Counted from the stretch's first letter, positions 7,243 through 15,624 are shown. The stretch is 27,498 nucleotides of DNA from JACKCP01 sp050253255 (GCA_050253255.1 JBFWJK010000025.1:1-27498); one strand, 5' to 3'. Translations and numbers: made by a program. The notes: a model not told the origin generated them from the sequence alone.

Positions 7243-10200
7243 TCAGCGTGCCAGCCATTTTTTCAGCATCTGCTCAATATCATTTTTTTTCAAAGGTTTA
7301 GAAAGATAATCATCCATTCCGCTTTTAAGACATTTTTCCCTGTCCTGCTCCATTGAGTGGGCAGTCATAGCAATGACAGGAATGGAAGAAAGCTTATCCA
7401 GATATTCAGGCAAGAACAATTTGTCACCACCTTTGATAATTTTTGAAAAATCTTTATTTTTTATGATTTCTGCTGCTTCATATCCGTTTATAACAGGCAT
7501 CTGACAATCCATAAAAACAAGATCATAATTTTTTCTTAAAAGCCCCTCAATAAGTTCTTTGCCGTTTTTATAAATATCATGGCGGACTCCTATAGATTTT
7601 AAAAAATTTTCCATAACCTTTATATTAATTGGGTTATCTTCAGCAACGGCAATAAGGCTTTCTTTGAACAACCTGTTATTTTCATTGGTCTTTTCATGTA
7701 GGGATTTTTTGCCAGCATTCGATTTCCCCGCAATATCAAACCTTAAGACAGATTTGAAAATATTGATAAAACTGGAAGTTTTAAGTGGATTTGCTCTTGT
7801 GTAGACAATATTCCCGGAGTTTTTTTCCAGAACAGAACTTTTTGTAAGAACAATATAAATACTGTCTTTATTTTTTATTTTTTCAGGAAAATCCTTATAG
7901 CAGATATAAAAATCAGCAGATTCATTCTCAACACAGCAGTTTTTTCCGCTATCTTGATAAAAAAATTTTTCCGCCCCAAGAGAAGATAAAAGATTATCGA
8001 AAAAAATTTTTTTATCACTTTCCCGGGTTAAAATCCCAACACTGATATTTTTTAATAGACTGCTGTCAAAAACAGGAGCAGACCTTTCTGAAAGCCCTAA
8101 AGTCAGTTCCATAAAAAAAACTGATCCTTTATCCACTGAACTTTCAAACCTTATACTGCCCCCCATATGTTCAATTATTTTTTTTGATATGGCAAGCCCA
8201 AGACCTGTGCCCCCGTATTCTCTTGTAAAACTTGAATCTGCCTGAACAAAAGGTTCAAAAAGAGTTTCTTTATATTTTTCATCAATTCCGATTCCTGTAT
8301 CCTCAACCCGAAATTCAATTCTAATTTTATCTTCAGACTTTTCCTTTGCACAAAGATAAACTGTTACTCCCCCTTTTTTTGTGAATTTGACTGCATTTCC
8401 GCAGATATTGACCAGGAGCTGTCTCAGTCTCAACTGGTCTGAAACAACAATATCAGGGATACCGGGATCTATTACAGGAGTAAAATATATTTTTTTGTCA
8501 TATACTTTTGCTGCAAAGACTTCACAGACGTCTTCAATAAGGGTGAGAATGGAAAACTCATTCTGTTCTATACTGAACTTGCCGGCCTCGATTTTTGAAA
8601 AATCAAGGATATCATTTAAAACAAGAAGAAGATTATCAGCACTTCTTTCCATTATTGAAAGAAACTCTCCCTGGCAGTCATCCAGATCTGTTTCCTTTAA
8701 AAGACTTATCATTCCGATAAGACCGTTCATGGGAGTACGAAGTTCATGGCTCATATTGGCTAAAAACTGGCTTTTTGCCTTATTTGCGGCTTCGGCGGCA
8801 TCCATCATCTTAAGAGCAATTTCCTGACTCTTTCTAAGCCTTTCAGCCTTGTCCTTCATTTCTTCAAGAGCATTGTCTTTTTCTGCTTCTGTCTGTACAA
8901 GCTTTTCTATATCAAAAAAAGTTTCAACCATAAATTTACGGCCGTCAATTTCTTCAACAGAAACATTTTTAAGAACTGTTACTTTTTTTCCTGAAGAAGA
9001 AACAAGCACCCGCCTCGTTCTTGCAAGACTTTTATCTCCTTCAAGAAAAAAGCATCTCCCTTTTTCAACACCTTCAAAAATTTCATGACAGAACTTATTT
9101 TCAGCCTCTTCTGAACTCATTTCAAGATATTCAAGAGCTTTTTTGTTTGCAAAAGTTATTTTAAAGGTTTCACTGTCAATTATTATTACTCCTGCATTCA
9201 CAGCTTCAAGAATTTTTCTTTGTCTTTCTTCCGACTTAAGCAGACTCTCCCTTGCAAGAGATTCTTTTGTTATATCAACTGCACAGCCTATTATATATGA
9301 GACTTCATTATTCTCGTTAAATTTGGGAATCTGGATAATTGAAAAGCATTTTCTTTCGCCCAATACCGTTTCCACCCACCGGTCAATTTTCAGGACCTTA
9401 CCTGTCTTAAACTGCTCTTTGTTCAATTCTATCCATTGCAGCGCCTGATCTTCCAGAAGCAAAGTTCCTACAGGAAAATCAGAAATATCCTTGTCTTCAA
9501 GCCCTAGAAACAAGGCGTGCTTTTTATTAATTCTTGCATAATTTCCGGGATCTTTAAGATACCAGACATGAACAGGAATATTGTCAAGAATCATACTCAG
9601 TTCATCAGCTTTATCTCTGATCGTTTTTTCTATATGCTCTCTTTCCGCAAAAAATGCTTTTATATCCTCGTTCAAGACATCAAGAGCTTCATAAATTTTA
9701 TTTAACGGATGATTCTCATCTGCAGATTTTATAAGGTCATGTCCAAACCCTGAAGAGATTTTGCCTATTTCGTTTAGAAGCTCATCATAATAAAGAGATT
9801 CCGGACAAAGTGATCTCAAAAAATATTTTTTCAGCCTTCGCCCAATATTTCCGATTTTGAATTTACTTTCTTTATCCTTAACGTTTTTTCCAAGTAAAAT
9901 ATTTTTGATCTCAGAAAAAGCCTCATCTGAATCCCTGACAAAAACCTTTTCAACCGGATTTAAAACATCAAAAAGTCTTATCCCTGCGTTTAATCTTTTA
10001 TCTCCGCCGCAGATAAAAACTTTTTTAGGTAAAATCCCGGTTTTCTGGTATGACCTGTAAACTTCCCTGACAAAAAACTTTCTTTCCAAAAGGCTTTGAG
10101 GTTCTGACCCGGAAAATTCGACTATTTTATAAAATTCTTTATCTTTTGAGAAAAAACCGCTTTCTAATATCTCATTTTGAATAAGTATTGTTTTTTTAAT

Positions 10201-10821
10201 ATCGGGTATTTCTGCCTTGCCGTTTATTTTCACATAAAGAACAAAATCTCTTGATACCTTGAATTCGACTTCAAAATTTTTTTCTTTATATTTCCAGTTT
10301 TCTGAAGAACAAAGGCTGTCACTGCAGCATTTTTTTTCTGTTTCAATCACCATTGAAATTTCATATGCCTTCAAAAAGGCCTTTTCACGGTTTCTGAATC
10401 GATAAACAGGAAAATCAGCGGTGTTCTGGCCGGATTTTTTTACAAGATAAAAAAAATACATTAGCCTTGATCTGCCAATCCAGAAAAAACCCCGGCAAAG
10501 CTTTGAATCTCTTTCAAAAAAACCTTTCTGGATTTCTGCCTGTTTTTTTGAATCAATTATCCATTCAATACCTGAATAATCCTTAATCTCAACAAAATAA
10601 CTGCCGTCACCGATTTCTGATTTTATGATAAAATTTTTAAATTTGTCGTAGGCTTTCATATCCTCGGGATAGGCTATCCCCCTGACTGAAGAAAAAAGAA
10701 TGTTTGTTCCGATTATTCTGAAATCTGCATGATACTCCCTCGAAAAAGATTTATTTATCCATTCCTTTTTATAACGGACCAAAAGACCTGTATATCTGCA
10801 TTTTTCTTCTATATACGGCAA
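7243..10821 (-). CDS. Soluble hybrid sensor histidine kinase with PAS domains and C-terminal receiver
   Basis: A 1192-residue hybrid kinase with no membrane segment, so probably cytoplasmic. The N-terminal 330 residues appear to be two copies of one unassigned module (about 31-155 and 183-310). Two PAS domains follow (about 405-520, ending GCAVDITKE, and 530-645), then a short coiled coil. The HisKA domain has H692 in MSHELRTPMNG. The HATPase domain has N809 (NICGNAVKFT), D841 (DTGIG) and GGTGLGLAISK. Residues 925-1030 resemble a receiver without phosphoacceptor. The terminal receiver has E1061-D1062, D1105 and K1175. The start is TTG 10821: GGGAGG lies five bases upstream and the next methionine is residue 55. 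It lies between the HDOD gene and the solute-binding protein gene on one strand; its output partner is plausibly the response regulator. Confidence 0.93.
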   Translation of the reverse strand: MPYIEEKCRYTGLLVRYKKEWINKSFSREYHADFRIIGTNILFSSVRGIAYPEDMKAYDKFKNFIIKSEIGDGSYFVEIKDYSGIEWIIDSKKQAEIQKGFFERDSKLCRGFFWIGRSRLMYFFYLVKKSGQNTADFPVYRFRNREKAFLKAYEISMVIETEKKCCSDSLCSSENWKYKEKNFEVEFKVSRDFVLYVKINGKAEIPDIKKTILIQNEILESGFFSKDKEFYKIVEFSGSEPQSLLERKFFVREVYRSYQKTGILPKKVFICGGDKRLNAGIRLFDVLNPVEKVFVRDSDEAFSEIKNILLGKNVKDKESKFKIGNIGRRLKKYFLRSLCPESLYYDELLNEIGKISSGFGHDLIKSADENHPLNKIYEALDVLNEDIKAFFAEREHIEKTIRDKADELSMILDNIPVHVWYLKDPGNYARINKKHALFLGLEDKDISDFPVGTLLLEDQALQWIELNKEQFKTGKVLKIDRWVETVLGERKCFSIIQIPKFNENNEVSYIIGCAVDITKESLARESLLKSEERQRKILEAVNAGVIIIDSETFKITFANKKALEYLEMSSEEAENKFCHEIFEGVEKGRCFFLEGDKSLARTRRVLVSSSGKKVTVLKNVSVEEIDGRKFMVETFFDIEKLVQTEAEKDNALEEMKDKAERLRKSQEIALKMMDAAEAANKAKSQFLANMSHELRTPMNGLIGMISLLKETDLDDCQGEFLSIMERSADNLLLVLNDILDFSKIEAGKFSIEQNEFSILTLIEDVCEVFAAKVYDKKIYFTPVIDPGIPDIVVSDQLRLRQLLVNICGNAVKFTKKGGVTVYLCAKEKSEDKIRIEFRVEDTGIGIDEKYKETLFEPFVQADSSFTREYGGTGLGLAISKKIIEHMGGSIRFESSVDKGSVFFMELTLGLSERSAPVFDSSLLKNISVGILTRESDKKIFFDNLLSSLGAEKFFYQDSGKNCCVENESADFYICYKDFPEKIKNKDSIYIVLTKSSVLEKNSGNIVYTRANPLKTSSFINIFKSVLRFDIAGKSNAGKKSLHEKTNENNRLFKESLIAVAEDNPINIKVMENFLKSIGVRHDIYKNGKELIEGLLRKNYDLVFMDCQMPVINGYEAAEIIKNKDFSKIIKGGDKLFLPEYLDKLSSIPVIAMTAHSMEQDREKCLKSGMDDYLSKPLKKNDIEQMLKKWLAR

Positions 10822-10875
10822 GTCAACCTCCCGGGGTTGAATTGAAAAAATCGGCTGAAAAATTTTTCCAAGGAA

Positions 10876-11724
10876 CTACTTTATTCCAAGTATCATTTCA
10901 GCCTTTATTACCGCCTCTTCCATATCTTTTATAATGGGGAAAACATCATCCAGTGAAAAACCAAGCATTTCCCATATCTCACTCCTGAATGAGGAATCAA
11001 AGGATTCCACTCCATAGGAAAATCCCTGGCTCCTGCATATGGAATCTGCAATATGAACAAGACCTGCTGCATTCTGGATTTCCTGGTCACTGTTAACCGG
11101 AAGATGATGGCCGCGAACAGCACCGACAATCTCTTTCGGAAGCTTCCATTTTTTTTCCAGGAAAAATGCACCAAGCTCAGCATGGTCAATCCCGAAAGCT
11201 TTCATTTCAGCCTGCTCAAGAGATATGCTTCCGTCATAGTCTTCAAGAAAATCAAAGTACGCGCCCGGCATGATGTAAAAAAATATTATTATTCCAATAT
11301 CATGCATAAGGCCTGAAAAATATGCAATATTGCCGCAGGAATGTGATACGTTTACATATTTTGAAAGCCTCTGTGAAAGTTCTGCAACACTTATGTTGTG
11401 CTTCCAGAAGCCGTGAGTATCAACTATGTCAAACTTTACAAAAAAATCCTTCACCTTGAGAGAATAAGCGAGCTTTTTAAGCTCATCAAGCCCGAGTCTT
11501 GCAACTGCGGTTGAAAAACTGTCGGCCTTGACTCCTCCAAAGACCGAAGAATTAGCATACGACAAAACCCTTCCTGAAAGTACAGGATCAAGCATCACAA
11601 CCTTTGCCACATCATCAAGGCCTGCATTTTCATCGTTTAAAATAAGGTTGAGTCTGGCCAGAACATTTGGAAAAGCGGGGATATCAGTCTTGTTTTCCAG
11701 TTCCTTCATTATTTTTTCTCTCAT
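10876..11724 (-). CDS. HDOD-domain signalling protein
   Basis: A 282-residue single HDOD-domain protein, a family related to HD phosphohydrolases and linked to signalling and regulation. The family hallmarks are IPAFPNVLARLNLIL at 15-29, MLDPVLSGRVLSYANSSVFG at 44-63 and TAVARLGLDELKKLAYSL at 72-89. The candidate HD metal ligands are present: H109, H141-D142 (GLMHDIG), H181, H206-H207 and D227. Many HDOD proteins are thought to be non-catalytic, so activity cannot be assumed. The ATG is preceded by a G-rich GGGGGG seven bases upstream. It lies 38 bases after cheR and 54 bases before the hybrid kinase on the same strand, consistent with one operon. Confidence 0.9.
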   Translation of the reverse strand: MREKIMKELENKTDIPAFPNVLARLNLILNDENAGLDDVAKVVMLDPVLSGRVLSYANSSVFGGVKADSFSTAVARLGLDELKKLAYSLKVKDFFVKFDIVDTHGFWKHNISVAELSQRLSKYVNVSHSCGNIAYFSGLMHDIGIIIFFYIMPGAYFDFLEDYDGSISLEQAEMKAFGIDHAELGAFFLEKKWKLPKEIVGAVRGHHLPVNSDQEIQNAAGLVHIADSICRSQGFSYGVESFDSSFRSEIWEMLGFSLDDVFPIIKDMEEAVIKAEMILGIK

Positions 11725-11762
11725 GAAAATGCCCCCCGGTATATTTGCTTTTGATTAAGGAT

Positions 11763-12590
11763 TTATTTTCTGTAGTTTATTACAATATTGTTTTTGGAAA
11801 TAATTTCGAATTTATCTGAAAAATCTCTGATAGATTCTGTTGAACCAAGAATAAGAGGACTTCCGGATTCCATTCTTGCTGCGGTTTTTTCGATTATCTC
11901 TTTTTTTGTTTCTGCTGAGAAATAAATGAGCACATTCCTTAAAAAAACCAGATCAAAAACCCCAAGTACATTGTAACTTTCCTGAAGATTGAATTTTTTA
12001 AAAACAACCCTTCCCTTAAGATTTTCATCAAAGTGCCAGATCTTTTCCTTTTCCCTGAAATATTTCTGCTTGAAAAAAGGAGGAAGGCCCCTTTCCATGG
12101 ATATTCCGGAATATCTTCCTGATTTTGCCTGAAAAAGAACTGAAGGGGAAATATCTGTTGCTATAAATTCGAACATATCCATCAGATATTTCTGACGGGT
12201 CTTTTCAAGATATTCATTGAGCATCATCAGAAAAGAGTATACTTCCTGACCTGAAGAACAGGCTCCGAACCATACTCTTGCCTTTTTCCTGTTTTTTGCC
12301 CTTTCAACCGTTTCAGGAACGATTCTGTCCGATATAATCTGCCACACACCTGTATCTCTGAACCAGAAAGTTTCATTTGTGGTCATTGCATCTATTATTC
12401 TTTCAACAACAGAAAGATCCTTTTCAGCCTTTCTGTAAAAATCGAGATAATTGCTCAGCCCATATTCCAAAACCAGATCAGAAAGCCTTGTTTCTATAAG
12501 ATATGACTTGTTGTCACCTAGATTGATTCCGCATTTCTGTTTGATGAATGTCCTTAATATTTCATATTCATTCGGTTTTATTTTTATCAT
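11763..12590 (-). CDS. cheR: CheR-type chemoreceptor glutamate methyltransferase
   Basis: A 275-residue SAM-dependent methyltransferase that adds methyl groups to glutamates of chemoreceptors during adaptation. The N-terminal helical domain holds the typical MTTNETFWFRD segment. The SAM-binding domain follows, with WFGACSSGQEVYS, ATDIS and LRNVLIYF. The glycine-rich motif differs slightly from the common CSTGEEPYS form (T to S, E to Q, P to V). There is no tetratricopeptide extension, and no cheB or cheA is visible. It appears to be the first gene of the minus-strand cluster, with a candidate extended -10 promoter about 75 bases upstream. The chemoreceptor at 3807 is an obvious possible substrate, though it lacks a CheR-docking tail. 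Confidence 0.92.
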   Translation of the reverse strand: MIKIKPNEYEILRTFIKQKCGINLGDNKSYLIETRLSDLVLEYGLSNYLDFYRKAEKDLSVVERIIDAMTTNETFWFRDTGVWQIISDRIVPETVERAKNRKKARVWFGACSSGQEVYSFLMMLNEYLEKTRQKYLMDMFEFIATDISPSVLFQAKSGRYSGISMERGLPPFFKQKYFREKEKIWHFDENLKGRVVFKKFNLQESYNVLGVFDLVFLRNVLIYFSAETKKEIIEKTAARMESGSPLILGSTESIRDFSDKFEIISKNNIVINYRK

Positions 12591-12665
12591 TTGACTTTTT
12601 CAATCCGGATTTTTATGGGTTAGTCAGAAAAAAAAGATACAATTAAATTTGAAACACTGTTTATT

Positions 12666-12674
12666 TTATACCAG
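12666..12674 (-). promoter_or_regulatory. Candidate extended -10 promoter for the cheR cluster
   Basis: The minus strand reads TGGTATAAA (12674 to 12666), an extended -10 of the TGnTATAAA type. This would give a leader of roughly 70 bases before cheR. No convincing -35 is visible. Confidence 0.35.
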
Positions 12675-12686
12675 TAATTACATGAA

Positions 12687-12828
12687 AACTAGGATTTTTT
12701 GCTTATCTCCCGGCGGGCTTTCCAATTTTGCCGCATCTACTGCGTTAAATTGCATCACGCGTATCAAAAGTACAGCCTGATACAATTTGCCGTTATATGC
12801 AGCAAACTTTAAAATCGCCCAAACTAGG
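12687..12828. repeat. Palindromic repeat-like element flanked by 8-bp direct repeats
   Basis: Sequence from 12713 to about 12759 is an imperfect inverted copy of about 12780-12819. Shared cores are the terminal GGCG, TTTGC.GCAT.TA and AAATTG.ATCA, and the arms agree at roughly 70 percent by eye. AAACTAGG occurs at both 12687-12694 and 12821-12828, outside the arms. This resembles a small non-autonomous mobile or REP-like element, but no other copy is visible in this window. Confidence 0.45.
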
Positions 12829-13086
12829 TAAAACAAAGATCACCGAAAAACTGTTTAAATAGTGACTGGTCGAAAACGAGAATTTTTTGTTCAGTTCAGG
12901 GAAGATGAAAAATTTGACCTTCAGGATACATTGAGTATTTTGAGGATTAAATTTTGAATCTGACTTAAGAATGGACAAAAAAGGCCGTTTTAGTTCAGCA
13001 GCTAAATACATAAAAGTATATTGCCAGCCCTGAAGGTTTTAAATTCAGGTACAGAAAAATTTCGTTGTATATATTTTAAAATAAAG

Positions 13087-13135
13087 TTAATAATTGCCTT
13101 GACTATTAAATCACTTAATTATTATATAAAGGCAT
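13087..13135 (+). promoter_or_regulatory. Promoter and candidate operator of the ArsR-methyltransferase gene
   Basis: TTGACT (13099-13104) and TTATAT (13122-13127) are separated by exactly 17 bases. Two dyads overlap the promoter: ATTAA/TTAAT (13105-13109 and 13115-13119) within the spacer, and TAATAATT/AATTATTA (13088-13095 and 13117-13124) straddling the -35. ArsR-family proteins bind such AT-rich dyads and commonly repress their own promoters. The start codon lies only eight bases after the -10, so the transcript may be leaderless. Confidence 0.6.
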
Positions 13136-14053
13136 ATGGATATATCAATATACTTAAAAGCACTGGCCGATCCGACCAGAATAAGACTTTCAAACATTCT
13201 TTTTTTCCACGAACTAAGCGTCAACGAAATTGTATCCATAATGGACATGGGCCAGTCAAGAATATCCAGACACCTTAAAATACTTACTGATGCAGGCATT
13301 TTAAAGTGCAGAAGAGACGGAGTATGGGCTTTTTATTCAACAGCCGATTCAGGAGGCGGCAAAGAAGTAATGAATGCCCTTTCACCGGTCATGAATCTTG
13401 ATCCCGTACTTGAAGCAGATCTTAAAAAAACCGACCGGATTCTTGACAAAAGAAGAAAAAACACAGCCAACTTTTTCGACCATGTTGCCCCGAAATGGGA
13501 CACAATGAAAAAAGAGCTTTTAGGCGACTTTGATCTCAACTCGGCAATTACCGAACTCATGGAAAACTGCAGAACCTCTCTTGATCTCGGCTGCGGAACA
13601 GGTGAACTCCTCTGTCACATGGGCCCTTATTCTGAAAAACTCATTGGAGTCGACTGCTCTCCTGAAATGCTTGGAGAAGCGGAAACCCGTCTCAGAAAAA
13701 AAGGATTCAAGGCAGATCTCAGACTTGGTGAGCTTGAACATCTTCCCATGCGCGACAATGAAGCTGATCTTGCGGTAATCTCAATGGTCCTTCACCATCT
13801 TACAAACCCTGAGGAAGGTGTAAGAGAAGTTTCAAGAATTCTTGAGCCGGGAGGAATATTTATTTTTGCAGAATTCGGAAAGCATAACCTGGAAAAATTA
13901 AGAACCGATTACGGAGACAGATGGCTTGGATTCGACCATGACTACATGGAAAAAATACTTGAAAAAAACGGTTTCAGAATAACAGTGAGAAAAGAGCATT
14001 CCCTTTCCCAGGGACTTTCTCTGAACATAATAAAATCAGTAAAATCATTTTAA
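13136..14053 (+). CDS. ArsR-family HTH regulator fused to a SAM-dependent methyltransferase domain
   Basis: A 305-residue two-domain protein. Residues 1-75 form an ArsR-type winged helix (ALADPTRIRLSNIL, recognition helix around MGQSRISRHLKILTDAGIL). Residues about 110-290 form a class I methyltransferase domain with SAM-binding LDLGCGTGEL and the following motif LIGVDCSPEML. The ArsR metal-binding cysteine motif (CVCDL type) is absent, so it is not a metal sensor of that type. It lies 19 bases upstream of ahcY on the same strand. This agrees with SahR-like regulators, which are ArsR-family repressors of SAM-cycle genes responding to S-adenosylhomocysteine. Whether the methyltransferase domain is catalytic or serves as ligand sensor cannot be seen. 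The only nearby ribosome-binding sequence is AAGG three bases before ATG. Confidence 0.88.
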   Translation: MDISIYLKALADPTRIRLSNILFFHELSVNEIVSIMDMGQSRISRHLKILTDAGILKCRRDGVWAFYSTADSGGGKEVMNALSPVMNLDPVLEADLKKTDRILDKRRKNTANFFDHVAPKWDTMKKELLGDFDLNSAITELMENCRTSLDLGCGTGELLCHMGPYSEKLIGVDCSPEMLGEAETRLRKKGFKADLRLGELEHLPMRDNEADLAVISMVLHHLTNPEEGVREVSRILEPGGIFIFAEFGKHNLEKLRTDYGDRWLGFDHDYMEKILEKNGFRITVRKEHSLSQGLSLNIIKSVKSF

Positions 14054-14072
14054 AAAACAAGGAGCAGATTAT

Positions 14073-15497
14073 ATGGGTTATATAGAACTTGACTTAAGCC
14101 TCAAGCACAAAGTAAGTGATCTTTCCCAGGCAGATTTCGGAAGAAAGGAAATGATAATTGCCGAAGCTGAAATGCCAGGTCTTATGAATGCAAGGGAAAA
14201 ATACGGAAAAAACCAGCCCCTCAAAGGACTCAAAATTGCAGGAAGCCTTCACATGACTATCCAGACGGCAATGCTGATAGAAACTCTTACAGCTCTTGGA
14301 GCAGATGTGAGATGGGCATCATGCAATATTTTTTCAACCCAGGACCACGCAGCGGCTGCCATTGCAGAAAAAGGTTCAGCAGCGGTTTTTGCATGGAAGG
14401 GCGAAACCCTTGCAGAATACTGGTGGTGTACAGAGCAGGCTCTTACCTGGCCTGACGGATCAGGCCCTGATCTTATTGTTGATGACGGCGGTGATGCAAC
14501 AATGATGGTTCACGAAGGAGTAAAAATTGAAAAAGACCCTTCTCTTCTGGACCAGACATTTGATGCTGAAGATGAGATAAAGCTTTTTGAAAGACTCAGG
14601 GAATCATACAGGAAAGATCCGGAAAAATGGACAAGAATTGCCGAAAAAATCAAAGGCGTTTCTGAAGAGACAACAACAGGGGTAAACAGACTTTACCAGC
14701 TTCAGGAAAAAGGCGAGCTTCTTTTCCCTGCAATAAACGTTAATGATTCGGTTACAAAATCAAAATTCGACAATATCTACGGATGTCAGGAGTCACTTGC
14801 AGACGGCATAAAAAGAGCTACAGATGTCATGCTTGCCGGCAAAACCGTTGTAATCTGCGGATACGGTGATGTTGGCAAAGGCTGTGCAAAATCGATGAAA
14901 GGCTACGGCGCAAGGGTAGTTGTCACCGAGATAGACCCAATATGCGCTCTCCAGGCTGCAATGGACGGTTTTCAGGTATGTCTTCTTGAGGATATTGTTG
15001 CAAAAGGGGATATCTTTGTCACTGCAACAGGCAATTACCATGTACTTCGCGGAGAGCACATGGAACAGATGAAAAATGAGGCAATAATCTGCAACATAGG
15101 TCATTTTGACAATGAAATCGAAATGTCATACCTCACAAGAACACCGGAATGCGTAAAAGACACAATCAAGCCTCAGGTTGACAAGTGGACGCTCAAATCT
15201 GGAAAATCAATAATTGTTCTTGCTGAAGGAAGGCTTGTAAACCTTGGATGCGCAACAGGACATCCAAGCTTTGTGATGAGTGCAAGTTTTACAAACCAGA
15301 CTCTTGCCCAGATAGAGCTTGCTACAAAAAAACATGAAAACAAGGTATATACTCTTTCCAAAAAGCTTGATGAGGAGGTTGCAAGACTTCATCTTGAAAG
15401 ACTTCAGGCAAACCTTACAAAGCTTACACAAAAGCAGGCAGATTATCTTGGAATTCCGGTTGAAGGCCCTTTCAAGCCCGAACACTACAGATATTAA
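14073..15497 (+). CDS. ahcY: Adenosylhomocysteinase (S-adenosyl-L-homocysteine hydrolase)
   Basis: A 474-residue cytosolic NAD-dependent enzyme that hydrolyses S-adenosylhomocysteine to adenosine and homocysteine, relieving product inhibition of methyltransferases. The diagnostic segments are present: GLKIAGSLHMTIQTAMLIET, the SCNIFSTQDHAAAAIA active-site region, the NAD-binding loop VVICGYGDVGKGCAKSMKGY and the C-terminal KPEHYRY, which places the conserved K and Y that contact NAD. Length matches the longer bacterial form. AAGGAGC lies nine bases upstream of ATG. It is co-directional with the ArsR-methyltransferase gene, which is probably its regulator, and ends at a strong terminator. Confidence 0.97.
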   Translation: MGYIELDLSLKHKVSDLSQADFGRKEMIIAEAEMPGLMNAREKYGKNQPLKGLKIAGSLHMTIQTAMLIETLTALGADVRWASCNIFSTQDHAAAAIAEKGSAAVFAWKGETLAEYWWCTEQALTWPDGSGPDLIVDDGGDATMMVHEGVKIEKDPSLLDQTFDAEDEIKLFERLRESYRKDPEKWTRIAEKIKGVSEETTTGVNRLYQLQEKGELLFPAINVNDSVTKSKFDNIYGCQESLADGIKRATDVMLAGKTVVICGYGDVGKGCAKSMKGYGARVVVTEIDPICALQAAMDGFQVCLLEDIVAKGDIFVTATGNYHVLRGEHMEQMKNEAIICNIGHFDNEIEMSYLTRTPECVKDTIKPQVDKWTLKSGKSIIVLAEGRLVNLGCATGHPSFVMSASFTNQTLAQIELATKKHENKVYTLSKKLDEEVARLHLERLQANLTKLTQKQADYLGIPVEGPFKPEHYRY

Positions 15498-15524
15498 AAT
15501 ATCAGCCTGATTTTACCATTAATA

Positions 15525-15571
15525 AAAGCCCTGCCTTTAATTGTAATTTTAAAAGGCAGGGCTTTATTTTT
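15525..15571. terminator. Bidirectional terminator between ahcY and panB
   Basis: AAAGCCCTGCCTTT (15525-15538) pairs perfectly with AAAGGCAGGGCTTT (15552-15565). A T-rich tail follows on the plus strand, and the minus strand reads TTTTATTA after its stem. It sits between convergent ahcY and panB and can serve both. Confidence 0.9.
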
Positions 15572-15624
15572 AAGCCTAGGTTCCTGTTCTCTTTTTTAAC
15601 AGTCATGCAAAAGATTTATAAAAA

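Larger units (their letters stand above)
12591..13135. other. Gene-free intergenic region between divergent cheR and the arsR-type gene
   Basis: This 545-base stretch separates divergent genes. It contains a candidate cheR promoter on the minus strand, a palindromic repeat-like element around 12713-12819, and the promoter of the ArsR-type gene at its right end. Short ORFs here lack ribosome-binding sites and recognisable protein features. Between about 12830 and 13080 I see nothing definable. Confidence 0.7.

Noticed and set aside
8381..8827. 148-codon plus-strand ORF opposite the hybrid kinase
   Set aside because: It is antisense to the conserved HisKA/HATPase region, is serine/arginine-rich shadow sequence and lacks a ribosome-binding site.
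12793..13011. 72-codon minus-strand ORF in the intergenic region
   Set aside because: No ribosome-binding site, no recognisable protein pattern, and it overlaps the palindromic element.
13021..13278. 85-codon plus-strand ORF overlapping the ArsR-type gene
   Set aside because: Out of frame with the clear ArsR HTH coding sequence and covers its promoter.
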